The position numbers were made by a program, and so were the translations under genes. A DNA stretch of 64,000 nucleotides from Isoetes taiwanensis. Taxonomy: Eukaryota; Streptophyta; Lycopodiopsida; Isoetales; Isoetaceae. Numbering within the stretch: the first letter of the stretch is position 1; each line of letters opens with the position of its first letter. Below the pieces are notes generated by a model. It saw only the letters and a list, made by a program, of their open reading frames with translations, was not told where the DNA came from and ran no database searches. Location: assembly GCA_021234155.1 (NCBI GenBank), contig JAJEKV010000014.1, forward strand, positions 17,220,618 to 17,284,617. Direction: 5' to 3'. Shown here piece after piece: positions 41,201 to 54,899 of the stretch.

Positions 41201-41280
41201 AAGTCTATGGGAGTTTGAAGCGTAGTGCCATTACAAACATTAGTCATTACTGTGATAAGAGCCAACATTGTATTAAGTCA
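29241..41280. other. Damaged-arm sequence, no gene supported
   Basis: No recognisable gene, RNA or element on either strand. A short GAATC triplicate lies near 30,232-30,246. 36,749-37,066 has a 105-codon plus frame with no domain I know. 40,150-40,790 looks less biased (AT-rich, like intron or 3' flank) but holds no coding signal. Confidence 0.55.
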
Positions 41281-41660
41281 TGGTCAAGATTGCTAACAGT
41301 ATGCTGATAGTAAGAGTGATGTCGTGCGATATTATTCATGATGTTATTATCGACAATACAGCAAGTATCATATGTTAAAGCATCGATGCAATAATAGCGC
41401 ATAATGTATAGCGTGCGAGAATGTTCATGCAGTCCGCGGTCATTATTGTCATATCGTCATTGGTAATAAATGATGCTGTACCGATGCGCAAATATGATAT
41501 TATTCACGACGATAAAATTGTTACGCTGTTGTCATTACCAGTGTCGCATATAATAAAGCGATCAGCTGATCTGCTGACGATGCGTCAGACGCCAGAATTG
41601 TCACTGGTAAGTGTCATGCATTGCCGGAATAATCAAGACATCACTTCTTGTCATTTTTCG
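41281..41660. repeat. ATT/ATG-rich imperfect simple sequence
   Basis: Words such as ATTATT, GATGTTATTAT, AATAATAG and GATATTATTCA recur without a fixed period. An 84-codon frame crosses it (41,421-41,675, plus) but looks like a by-product of the simple composition. It may be a poorly read trinucleotide microsatellite. Confidence 0.3.
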
Positions 41661-44600
41661 AAATTCCTAGGTTAAAATATCCTCTGTAAAGTGTATGTCG
41701 CAGCGCAATGTCGCCTGGTCGGCATTGTTTCGCTACGCCGCTGTACTGCGGATCTTAACGCCGCACTGTCAATTCAGGGCGCAAATGGGGCGGGCATGAA
41801 AGCGAGTTATGCACATTTCGCTGATACTAGCTCGGTAGCCTGAAGAAGGGAGCGGGGAGCAAAAAGCGTAGGAAGCATGGTAGGCCAGGAAAAGTTCAAT
41901 GCAGCTGGAAGAGCATGTCGCTGAAGATATAGCAGCTTCGGGTGAGTGGCGTGGGATGGTGCTCGGTATCGATGCTGCGTGACAGTGTTTGGGATGTCTC
42001 ATGTTGTATTATACCGGTGCAGTTTCGGGTGAAAGACAGAGTGTCGGTTGTCGCCCATGACCATTTCAGCGCCAAACCAAGCGATTGCTGCTATCAGGTC
42101 GCAATCAGATTAAAAACTTCCTCGCCACGCAGCAAGTAATTATTGTAAAAGTTTCCTCACGCAGGTCACATTCCAGTTTTGAGTGTTGTTGATACCCGCC
42201 TAAAGATATATAAGTATATCAACGCGACAATGAGTTAAGTGAGTTCCATTAAAGAACCGGTGACGCCATTGTTGGCATTTGGGGAGGTGGTTTTGCGCAG
42301 CGTATAGAAAATGCGACTGCGTATGCTGGGAAGGAGCGTGAATGGAGCGACCGGAAGCGTATGAAGTAGGCAGCGACAGCCCAAACGTAGTGACAGATGC
42401 CTGGCGCCCAAGTCGATTGTGCTGTGAGCTGGCGATTTTGCCGTGCGGCTTGTGTGCCGTTGTGTGTAGCAATTGTGTCAAGGAGCAAATGGAGGAACAA
42501 AATTTTTATGTTATACGAGAGGAGATCGATTTACGGCCTTTTGTGTTTTGCCGCTTAGCATTTGTGGCCGAGTGCTTTTAATCAACGCAGAGGCTGCAGC
42601 AGCCTGCTCGCAGTGCCGTTTGCGCAGTCAGCTTGCTGAGTGGCTGAAAGAAGACCAGGCCGAGGCTGGCGGAAGCTGGGGAGCCAGCAGCAGCAGGGGA
42701 GCTGAAGCCGCCAGGTGTTCCGCGTACTGCGGTGTTTAAAGCTGGAGATGGTTTGCGCAAGTCATGACATATATGCCTATTCTCCTGGCAGCTGCCGCGA
42801 TAAGCCGCCGCAGCCTTTGTTAAAGATGGAGTGAGGTATGCCCCTTACGCCAGGCTTCCACCGCCACCGGGGTGAATCGCCGCAAGACGTGCAGGACTGC
42901 CATCGTCAGAGAAGTTTCAGCGACAGGAGTCGTATTGTCGGGAGGTGGGAAGCCGGGAGTTCTTCATTTGCGATGCTACCGTCGTGAAGGTGTGAGTCAA
43001 GCTTCGGGATATGCCGCCCCCGGCCAAGTCGCACGACAGGCCGTGCTCCAGTCCACCATGGCCAGAGGGAGGTGGGGCCAGAGGGAGGAAAAGTGCCATT
43101 TTAATATACCGTCAAGGAAATAGCCGGTCTCTGGAAGCGTAAGTGGCGTGCTCGGTGGTACCGGCGCTGGTGCCACGCTGAAATAGTATGCTCGGTGAAG
43201 TGGTGATGTGCCGCTGGAGCTGCCAGTGTATCGTCAGTGTTTGGGTGTGATGTTCCTCGCAACAGTATGTAAAATGGTGCAGCTTCGGTCGCCGTTTCCG
43301 GTAGGTCGCCCATGCTCATTTTGCCAGCCAGTCGCTACATTGCAGCGATCTTCGGGGCAAATGCAAATGCTGTGATGTCTCTGATGGAAAGAGGTTTCCA
43401 TCGCTTTTGCGTTATTACCGCCAAAGAGCGCAGCGGCATATGCACAACGCGATGGCGAAATTCGCAGCGTCATGGTGCAGCCAAAGACGTTGTCATGCTG
43501 GGATGGGTCGCGAATATCATGAAAGCACTTCATTGGTTTTTCGCGACGGCACGTTTTGTGCACGCGAAGCGCCGCGCTTCAACCGCGCCTGCGAAGGCTC
43601 CGGCATAAGGTTTGCGCGCAAGTGAGTACGCAGTTTACAACGGCGCGCATAAAGAGCCGCCGCGGGTAACGGCCGGTGCGCAGGAGAAGATGCCGGGGAT
43701 AAGGTAGATGAATGGCGAGGAGGGCAGCGGCGCCAAAGCATTTACGTGAAGTTCTCAGCTTTACCTTATTTATCATATATCCCCTTTCTGATATGCATTT
43801 ACGCCGACTCTCATGCACTGTGATGCGGCAGCTCTCAGAATTCCAACCGCGTGACGCTTAAACATTTCCACCATGGTGGCCGCGCATCGCCAAGCGGGCG
43901 GAGGGTTTGGGGTAGTTGACTAGACAAGTGACGAAGACCCGTGTCGCGGCTGAATGACAAGAGTAGTGAAAGTCATCGGCAGTAGCCTGCCGGAAGTTTT
44001 AGAGGCCTTCGCGGGAGGATGTTGTGTTCGTGAAAGCTACGATGTGGCATAAGGTCAGGCATCGGTTCGCCTTCATGGGAAGCGGTACTGCCGTTTGGCA
44101 GCTGTTTCCCAATCCTGCTGCCGTTGTGCCATCTATTGATGTGGTTGCTACCGGTATCTGTTTGCACGCAGCTATGTTTAACATGCTTGCAATATATGAT
44201 GGCTTCTGTTGTTGCTTCTCGGAATATGTGGGTAGTGAAATGCCGCGTGTAAGACTATGTGTTATGTGAGTACGCTGGTATCGCTGTAGCTGGTCGGACC
44301 TGTTTTGCCCGGGCGTGGAAAGCACAAACACAGCATTTAAACACAGGCATTGCCGTTCATGGGTATGCGCTGAATGTGCTCCTTGGCGGACGCTCGCATA
44401 GGTTCATTTGTTATTTTCGGCTGGTGAGGTGACCAGCTTGCCATTTTGGGGTGAAGGCGTGTAGCTGAAGTGTAATGGAGCTTGAAAGGCCGCGCGAGCA
44501 TGCCGGGCTGGACGTGGGGATGTGCTCTTTTTGCCGCGCATGTATCAAAAGAATGGAAGCGATAAGGTCGGACATGGCTTCTTTCAGCGTGGCTGGGGAT

Positions 44601-47600
44601 GCCAATTTTCAAATCAGCTGCGGTGGTTGCATGTTGCATAGGCGTGAAGGAATGTTATAAAGGGCATGCTACGCGAACAGCGAGGCACAATCAGTTTGAA
44701 AGAGCCGTGCCGCCCAGCCTTGCCGACCATGGTTACGGTGGAAACCGGCAGCTCATGTGTGCTTTTTGGGACTGAGTTGGTGTTAGAGCATCTAAAATGG
44801 TCGTCTTTCATAGATCTACGTAATATTTTCCAAAGATTAATGGCCGTAGTCAAAGATAGAAAACTCGATAAGAATAAAAGAATGAAAAGCCTGCGAAAGT
44901 GATAAATAAAATGGGATGCTCATTAAATGAAATTCCTAAATTTCAAAATGGTCAAGGGTAGCGTTCTTCCTCGGTGAGTACTCGGTACGTGCGCATGTTA
45001 CGGGCCTGGTGAAATTTCAAGTGTCGTTACGTTACGGGCCGCGGGGCCCATAACCCCGAGGACGCACGCCGGGCATCGCCGTCGCTGTCGCCATGGTCAA
45101 ACCGCTGGCCTGACGCATTTCATCGGGCCGTCAGTTCAAAGACGCCGCTGAACAGCCACAGACGCTCGCGCTTACAATTACGTACAGTCAACGCGATTCG
45201 GCGATCGCAGGCCACGCGAATGGTTGCGGTTACTTCAGCCGCCCCGTTCGGAAGCAGCCGAAGCCGGCAGATGCTCACCGAAAGCAGATGCTCTAATGGC
45301 GTAAAGCCAAGCAGAGTTCACCAGCAGATGTTCGTTCGGCTGCCGTCGCTAGCATGCCCATCCTCAGAAGTCCACCGGAATCGAGAACCTATTTCGATGC
45401 CGGACAAAACTCCTGCTTGTAATTGAAGGCGGATATCGCCAAATATGTGCAGGGCAAAAACAGGGAAAATACGCGCAGCAAAGGGTTAGCCGTTATGGAC
45501 ATAACACGATGCGCTGGCGTGTCATAACAACAGTTCTTTTTGGTCGATATGTCGGTTTCAAGAGCGCCGCATTGACATGCTACGCTGTGTCGTCGCAGGA
45601 CAGACGTTGGCGAAAGCGATAAATAAAAGAGCTGATGCCAGTACTCAAAATTTTGCTGGCGCAAAGCTCTGGTTATGCTTTATCCGGCGGCGTGTTTATT
45701 TGTCAAAATGTACGCCGACATACTCCCGGGTCGAAGTTTTCGGACACGCGGGCCGATCTAGCGGAGGCAGTCATTTGACAGTAGCGAAATTCGTTAGAAT
45801 ACTGAAAGAGAAAGAACAGAATAGGTCTGCCGCGGTGCTTGCAGGCCTGTCGTTGGGCCGCCACGTAGCCACAGAATCGCCATAGCCATGGCCGCCGTTG
45901 CCTGCCGAGTTTCCACAGTTCGACAAATGTTACGGGGTCGCCATTTCCACATATGCCGACAGCTCAGTCATGAAATGTCAAAGAAAGCTGGGACGGGGTC
46001 ATCGGCGTTATTTGCGGCCTCGTCTGTGAGGCGCAGGCAGGCCCGGGATGTGCCTGTCGCCGGAATGGGGAAAGACACTTGGAGCAGCCCGATGTGACGT
46101 TTAGGCCCGGCACAATTGCTTGCTGCTCGCTAGTAAGCTGTGAGAAATCGCCAGTTGGCATATCATGTATGAATAGATATCGCTGGGTCCCGGCCAAATC
46201 TTCAGCTGGCATTTCAAAGAATTACCCACTTCGTGCAGCGAAGGCAGGCCGGTACCACCATCGCACGGGAGAGATCCAGACCTTCTTCCGGCAAACATTC
46301 ATGAAAGAGAAAGAGGTTTCGCTGGCGCTGATGCCGTAGAATATAACGTCAGCGATGTCAGACTGCTGATACAGCGAGACTTTCGCTTCGGATATTGCCG
46401 ATACTTGCTCGCCTCAGGCCGCTCGCCGCTGCCGCAAAGTTCGGCATCGTTTCGCGAAATAGAGAAAGCTTGGCAGACGAATGCTGTTTTTCTTTCTTTA
46501 CGTAACAGCTAACATGCCTGAGCGTTACCACTTCTGCGCAATGAAGCAACGTTTCACGTAACATTTCAACATGCTTGAAATGTTAGGCGCGTAACGTTTC
46601 GAAGCGGCACGCTTTTGCCGTTTTTTCGGTGTGTTTTCTCGCGGTGTTCTTCGGCGGCCCCTGCAGCTTTCCCCACACAATAAACCGGTAGTTCAGGTAA
46701 CTTCGAGCTGCTGAGAAATGCTTTATTATCACGCTTTGATTCAGGTCAAACATGCCTGAGCTCACGGGCCCGGTATCGCCTGATTCGACTGGTTTAGTAA
46801 TTCCCGGTATTCATGGGAAAGCACTTAGAGCTCATTCGGCTCAGTGATTGGAGCACCAAGTTGAGAGGACCATTGGCACATGCAAGCTGGCGATGCAAGT
46901 CTGCTTCCAGGCGCAGCTCAGCAGCTACCAGTGAGCGATGCATGCATCTACTCAAGCGCCGTTCACAAACTGCCGCAGAGTCGCGTTACGCGCGTACGCA
47001 ACCTTCATCTTGGTCGCAGTGAGCGGCACTGGTCGAAGGTGAAATCGCGCTTTCAAGCAGCTCATAGGGATAGATAGATGTGAGCAGATAAAGCTGGGAG
47101 ATGAAATGTGAATACTGAAGAACAGTCAGCTGGGCCCAAATTTTAACCGAAATGGTTTATAGAATAGTCAGAGCTGAATCTATGCCTGATGATACAAAGG
47201 AAATAATCTTGTGTTGGAACAGGCTTACTTTAAAGCCAAGGGTGAACAGCTGGGATGCTCATACAAATAATATCCGCCAGCTGGCGCCGCCTGCATGGAT
47301 GCAATAGTTTTTCTGGCGCGTGCTGTCGTGATTATTCCCATTTCGCCGGTCAGCCGCTGCGCAAAATATCAACGCAGCATTGTGCCTTATCGCCAATGTG
47401 CTTCTGCTTGTAACGCTTTCCTCATCGCTGCTAATGCATCAAGGACAAAACCAACTATCGCACCCAAAGAGCTAATGCTGGCCTCAAAACGCTATAGTGT
47501 TAACCAAGCGCATCCAAGTAGTCTCCGGGGCACCTCTGCAACAACGAAGCCGCCAGCAACGTTTCCATTTCAGGAGATTGTTCTTTTCATTTATGTGTTT

Positions 47601-50600
47601 TGACGCGGCATGTCATTTTGTGCTGGCCTATCTGGTTTCATCTTCAAGAAAACCCACCCGGCGTTATAGTGTGATTTTCACCCTAAGATTAGATTCAGCC
47701 TCCTCATTTGTCCTTAAAGCTGCTATGCATATCTGCTGGAAAGAACCTTTTGGCTAATGATCAAAATCAACCTTGAAACATAGGAGCCGAGTCATATGAG
47801 TTCGTAACGCATCGTGCGCGTTCTAAAGAAGGATGTTGGCTCAAATTTGTAAAGAAGGATGCACATGCCAACTCTCAAATGACCATGTTTTTCAACATAG
47901 CGAATGCCATGCTAACATATATCCTCAGGTTAGCCACGTTGCAATGTTTCAGACGAGCCATGTTAATGAAACGGGACGTATCTTTTGCATGTAAACAACA
48001 AAATAAGCGCCACGAAATTCTTCAAACAGCGGTTTCGCTGCCGAAATACTCCTTTCCAAATCGATGCGACGGGTGTGGCGGTACAGGTACCAGCAGTGCT
48101 CAACGGCGTCGTCGCCATTTACCGGAAATGCTCCTCATGAAATGAGTTACGGATTATTGCAGTTGCCGTACACTTTCGGGAAAATGCCCACAGCAGCTGG
48201 CCCTCAAATTAGAACTATCGTCGGTAATACTACTAACGCAAATTTTGTACTGATGTTATCAAGAATTGTTTTTTGAAGATGCAATGTATCTTCATATGAC
48301 ATTTCGTAAAGTATAACGAACTATTCGGTGCCGCGGCCTCGTGAAGAGCTTTTGTAGAATTACATATTGAATAGCCTTTGTGTCAAAATTGTTTCATGTG
48401 TTATTGTTGTGCGAACTCACGTCATTTCGTTTGCTAATGTGCAGTTCGTATGTGTCTACAGCAATAAACTCAAACATCTGGTCACAATATCGCTTATTGC
48501 CTGCCGGTGTTATAAGGTCGTTGTCGGCGTATAATCAGTTCATTACTGCAGTTAAAAGCGAAAATGACAATATCCTTCAGAAATATGTGACCACATCTTT
48601 GCTATTGTTGGCTGTATTGCTTCCCAGCTGTATGTTAAGAACGCTTTTGCGTAATAAAACAAAACCAATTACAGCTGGAAACATGACAGCGCAGTCAAAA
48701 TGTTACGGGGAAATCTTTCATTACCTACAGCGATTACGCAATGCATGGGGCCGGACACAGCACGCAGTTCCGCTTTACCCATTTCAAACGGTAAGCGATA
48801 AGCCGAAATAGCGGCGTTGGCATCTAAAGCCTCGAAAGATGGACCTTACCAACAATCGCTATCACTTTGACGCGTTCGCCATCATTTTAAATCCGGCGAT
48901 AAAAGCGAGTGGCCGAAATAGCAAGAAGTGCTGGCGCCTGCTCTGCCATAAGCTGACCTTGATCGGCGGTGTGCAACACCGCCAATACTTTTTCGGACGT
49001 AAGTTCGCTCTATGTGAAATAAATACAGCCCGCGCCGGTTATGCCGGTTTCGATGCGCAGTCACTTCCAGCGATCATGCGATCAGGCGCTGCGCTCAACA
49101 TGAATACAAAGATGATGATTTCGCGTGTCGTAAAATTCTGATCTGAGTACAACACTACAAGATTAAAATCGTCAGATGGCCAAAGAGTCGGAAAGTGCTC
49201 AATGTCGGCACGGTCGTTGGCTGAAAGACTGGCGGCGACAAAGCTGAAAATTGCGCCGTGTTATGCTTTTCCGTGCTTGCGAGCGTAGCCCAAAATATCG
49301 ACATGATGTCGGCTGCAGCCAAAGTATTACCGTTCTATCCATTTCCAAATGCAGTCTCGTTTGTCGCTACGTGGCTGAAATATGTCATTTATTCGCTGCA
49401 GCTTACCTCCATATTTCTGCATTAGCGATTAGCATGATGCATTGCATGCCGCGATGCATGGGATCACATGCAGTCGCCGGCCAGCCGCCCATCGCCATCG
49501 CCACAGCCATCCGCGCTTCTATTCGGACTACGCGAGGTAAGTTTCTTCTCGGCTCTTTTTCGTCGTCTCAGTCCCTTCTATCTGCCTTAACGAAGATAGA
49601 CGCCGATCTATTTGAAAGTTCTTCGATGTTGTTGGTAGTCGTCAAACACGACCGCCGCAGTTTAACGACATTCTTCGCGCGATCTGTCGATGCATGAGAT
49701 GATGCGCCGCATGCGGCCGCATATTAAAGCATGCAGCTTAGTCGCTTCATCGGGGATTGCCGCCACTTCTTAAAATTGCGCTATATGCCCATGTCGCGCG
49801 CGGGTTGTATCACTTTTTCGACGCAGTCACGCCAGCTTAGCCGCATTCAGGTGCTCTTCTGGTTGGCCGTTGGTGAGCAAAGTCCGCATTCTCTGCATTC
49901 TGGATGCGTTTTGCGGATCGCCTTCGTCGGTATCTATCGCCAGTTTTTCTAAAACCCCGGAAGAGCCGGGTTTATCTACAAGCCTCGGCATAAGTCAAGA
50001 CACAATGTGCTATTTTAGTCCGTGTGTAACGATATTTCAAGCTTTTTACCGCGATGTAGTTACCACTTACAATATTGGGAAAAATCGTCGAGATGAATGA
50101 AAAGCCTATCTATCGATACATTGTTGAAAGCCGTACGAATTTCGTGCTGTCGCACTGAAACAATACGCAGTCCTTTTTTGTTTAAAATGCTTTAAATTTT
50201 CAAAGGTCATACCGGCGTATGGAAGTGACGCAAATATGCTTCTGTCTTAGCTCATCGGCGAGCCGTATTTCGTGAAAATTCATTTATCGCGGCAATAAAA
50301 CAATATCGATGGATATTCGGGTAAACGCAGCGCCGTCGCAATATGCAGCAAAAACATATCTATGCCGAGGGTTCTTTCAACCATCTATCACATCGCCATT
50401 GACTATACTCCATGCCCCGATATCTTCGTATTTTTTGGGAGTTTTTGTGTTTCACCTCTTCCTTTGGTATCTAGCTCTGCTGAGGTCATGTATATATTGG
50501 CGTGTTATTATTGAGCTCTCGGTGCATCGCTCGAGCTTGTTAAATGCTATATTGCCGGGCGAATGCGCAGTTATCCGCTTTTGTTACCAGAAAAGTTTCC

Positions 50601-53600
50601 TTACATTTCATCGCCGGCCAACAATAATTTTTCTCGAGTTTGTGCGTAAAATACCAACAAAGCCAGTCGCCATAGTTCAAGTTCGACGCCGAGCTTCTGG
50701 CTATTTCACATTGCTGCTGGCCTGGCCTCTTTTCATGCCAGATGCTTCATTTTGGCTCATTGCGGCAAGAATCTAAACAAACAACAGCGCAGACACGCAT
50801 TGAAGATGTAAGCCATCTCTGACTCAATACTATTTTGCGGCAAAGAGTTACCACGCATACCGCCGCTAAATCGCATGTTTAGATATAATACGTTGTTAGA
50901 CGCATGAACGCAGTACAAATGTTCACAATTTTATCGCGAGCGGCCTAAAGTCAATAATTTTCCACGAGCGTGCTTAATAAACCTTTTGCGCCACCATGAA
51001 AACAGCGTATCTTTTGTCAGTAAAATCTGCGTCTCTGCTTTATAAACAATAAGCTTTTAAATTGAGAATAATAAAGCTGGAAGAATATCTACGGTATCTT
51101 CTCAAGCAATTGCGATCTACTGGCGGATATTCGCATCATACCTGTCATGCTAAAGACGCGTTCACACGATGCAAAGGCAGCTTGTTTGGGATAACCCGTT
51201 TAACACAAATAGTAATATAACGCATAGGGCCGGGTGTCCTCGGCAGCAAATGTCCCGGCGCATTTAAAATTAATGCCATCGATAAAAACGAATAAATCTT
51301 TAAACTTATGTCAACTTGTCATATGAAAATATGCAACTTTTGCATTTAAAATTCAATGCGTTCTTAGTAACTTCGGCTTTGGCGATTGGCAACACTTTAA
51401 ATCGGCATCGTGCCGAAGAAATATTTGCCAGCCATCTTCGTGACTTAACAGCGGAGCTCATCGCTACCTACAACAAAGACTATCGTCACAATCTTTACGC
51501 AGCGGTGCCGTCTGCCAGTTTTGGGATCGCCAGCTCAACGCAACCACACACTTCCGCCGCGTCTCATCATCATTTTGCCAAAAGATATCGCGCCTTTCAC
51601 AGCGGACCGCCGTGCTCCCAGAACATGCCCCAGACACGCATCTTACCTTCAACATGATCCATCCATCGGGAGCGGCGCGGCGATCCCATCGCTGGCCTGA
51701 TACGCGATAAAGCATCTTCCAATCATTTCAGCTCAACGCCGCTCCGGAGTCCGCTCCGCAACGCCGCCAGCCGCCATACCGTAGTTCGATTCCCCGCCAC
51801 AGCACGTATTTCACGAGTTTTGAGCCACGCATTTTCCTGTTTCGCGTTACGATAGCGGGAACCGCACCAATGTCGAAGTCCTAGTCTTCCGCTGTTTTCG
51901 CTCATATTCGGCGACTTTGTTAACGGCGGAGTGAGTGCTCAACCTTGTCAGCCGCTCAGCAGTTTGTCAGCGCCAGCTGCAGCTTCGGAAAGAGCTTATG
52001 AACTTATCGTCAATACGAATCGCTTAGCCGCCTACATGTAGACAACATACGTACCCGTTCCTCAGCCGGAATGTCAAAGCCAGGACGCCCGCTCATCCCA
52101 GCAGATATTCATTTGGCAATGAGCCGATTTCGCCGTGCCGCTTCTGCTGTCGCTCCATTATTGAAAAGTGAGCCTTCAGAGCCGCAAAGATTTTGCCGCC
52201 ACAGCCCGCATGCTTAATATCGACGAATAACGCCGCTGTCCTCTTCCAGCGCGGCGCCTTCGCATCGGTTTCCGTTAAATTGCGATAGATACCGATGATC
52301 TCTCGGCAAGCCGCGTGAAAGATATGTTGTTGTCTATGGGAGTGTTCCTTTAACGCCGCACGCCGTTTGATGTAGTTTCATTTATATCGGCCTTCTAACA
52401 TAGAGAGACGTGTCTTCCTTGAGTCATTGGCTGTTACCGATGCCGCTCACCGGTAGAATTAGCAAAACGTAGTCTGGCGCAATGACAGCAGCTGGTGACT
52501 TTGTCGCCGCCGGCAATATCGCCTGCCTTCGGTCGAGCCGCCGTTAATGCGGAAGCAATGCCGGCCAGAGTCGCTCCCCGCGCCTTTTCTCGCATTTCGT
52601 CGCTTTCTGACAGCGCTTGTTCATTTTAGCGGCAGAAGAAATATTTTCTCATCTCATATCATTGAAATCGTAGTGTTGAAGATTGAAAGCATTGGTGCAA
52701 TCTCTGGATTGCGCTGTCGACGCCCTCTGCCGCCTGTTTTACATCGCTGCTTTGACATAAAGTCCGCCAGTTTCTTTGTCAGTTGCTCTTCTTCACTTCT
52801 TCTTTACGCCGGTATCAAAGACAATGCTCGATTCCCTATTATAGTCGGTACTACGAGCAATTACCGCCGCGCTGGAGGTTTCAACCCTCGACAAACCAGC
52901 CACCGCCCTCTATTTCAGCCAATAACGCGACACGCCAGCCTGGTCACATTCCCGGAATTTGTGCTCATTTCAGACCAAGAACCTCGTGACGCGGCGGCCG
53001 CTGCGCCGAAGCCTCATCGCTGCGACAAATGGTAAAATTCCAGTGTATCCGCCGCTTACGTTAGCCGAAATACCTTCCATACTACCACGTAATGTTATGC
53101 CGCCGTTTGCTCCCTCATCGCCATACCGGAAGGTGTTACTCTCGCAGATATTGACATGCTTTCCGTTAGCCAGCCGGCCTTTAGCCGCTATTGACGCTTG
53201 TGGCAGTTTTGCATGCCATACGTTTTATTTGCACCGCATATCGCACAGTGCTGCTGACGGGAGCCGTGTATCGCAGCGCTGGAGCGTATACCGAGCGTAC
53301 CCGTTTCATGCAGCGATATGGTTTATGCATATTCCGTATTTCATACGCGGGCCATTGCGCGGGGACAAAATTCACGACTGCCAGTAGCTCCGCCCGCCAG
53401 TTGGTTCTAAACGTATTTCGCTCGTCGCGTTATTACGGTCTTTTTCACGAAGGCTGGCGCAATACTCAGCCACCAGCACGCCATGCAGTCGCATAACGAC
53501 GCACCGAAGCGGCGGTCGCAGTATCTTTACCTTCGCATCGCATCGCAGGCTCGCCGATGGCAGCTGAAGAATAATTAAGTTTCTTCAGGCTCAGTATCGC

Positions 53601-54899
53601 GCTGCTGACTGAAGTATCGCTGTGTGTTCGGCAGGCTCGCCGCGGGCAGCGCGTTTTCGCCAGCTCGGGTGATCAGCGTTTGCAAACCGCCGTTATATAA
53701 TACAGTTTCTGCCTTTCAGAAGTAGTCTCCACAGCTTTTGTTTTCAGTCGTTTGCTGCTCATGTCTTCTCCTCTTCATACCATTAAGCCTTCGCAACCAT
53801 AAAAACTCTTTTTGCTATCTATCTAAAAATTTCTGAATAAAAATGTAAATATATCCATCGTGCCTCTTCTTTTTCAGCCAATAAAAGCCTTTCTACAGTT
53901 GAGCCTGAGTTACAGCCAGGGCCACGCCGCATGCCCTGTCTGTCAGCCGTCGGGGAGCCGCATTAACAAGCGACAATCAATTTTACTGGCGTGGCGTTGC
54001 TGCAGGTCACGCCGCGTGCCAGTTGCCGCCGTTCGCTGCCTAGTAGTAGCCGTGTTTCTGCCGTGGTTTGCCAGCCCGGCTACGCTCACTATAGTGTCGC
54101 AGGCATATTGTCGACAAATGGCCGCCGCTATAAAAGCTTAAAGGTGAAGTCAACGGCTCATCCTCATTGAGCAGCCACCGTGCTGGAAATACGCATCCGC
54201 AGCACCGATATAAATTACCTCAATACTCTCGACCACTGTTTTTCGCCGCACTCTTCCGAAGAGGACACTATGCCGCCTGTCAGCCGCGGTCATGGTGATC
54301 TGTTCGGCTTCGTACCTGTCCATTTCTATCTGCTGGGGCCATCTTACATTGAAATGCTTCCTGCCATAAATACTGATTAGCGATGATTCGGCAACCTGAA
54401 ATAGCGGTCGCCGCAAGCTCACTGATGGTTTCGTTGAGGGCATAAGCCTTGCAAATGGATCAGTACATTGGCAAAATTGCCGCATCTAGGTGATTTACAG
54501 GCCACAAAGATTCTTCTCTGCCAACATTCAAAGATTAAAGTCTCTGTTATTATTGTTTTTCATAAAAAACTGGTTAGCAATCTGCTGTAAACTTACAGTT
54601 TTAAGATGCAATGCACCGACTTTCAAAGTCGTTTGCCGGTGCCTGTTATCACCCTGCCAGTCAGACTTCAATAAGTTGCTTTATCTGTTGGCCTCCAACA
54701 TAATCCTTCACGTTGTGGCCTACCTGCTGCTGGCACGCCACCGATCACTTGCTGCTGGGCGCACAATCGCCCAGCCGATGTTGGGTAAACAGGAGTAATT
54801 AATCTTCAAAATTGGTCGCTATACCAAAGTCGCCATGTATAACTGTGTCGAATGTGATAAACACCGTACAAGGCCCTGAGCCCCGCAATCAGCGAACTT
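41661..54899. other. Damaged-arm sequence, no gene supported
   Basis: No recognisable gene, RNA or mobile element. Frames of up to about 160 codons (for example 48,380-48,811, 49,251-49,697, 50,309-50,776 and 52,547-53,035, all plus) show no domain. Composition alternates between GCC-rich and AT-rich blocks. By the fold-back geometry this maps to sequence beyond the right edge of the window. Confidence 0.55.
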
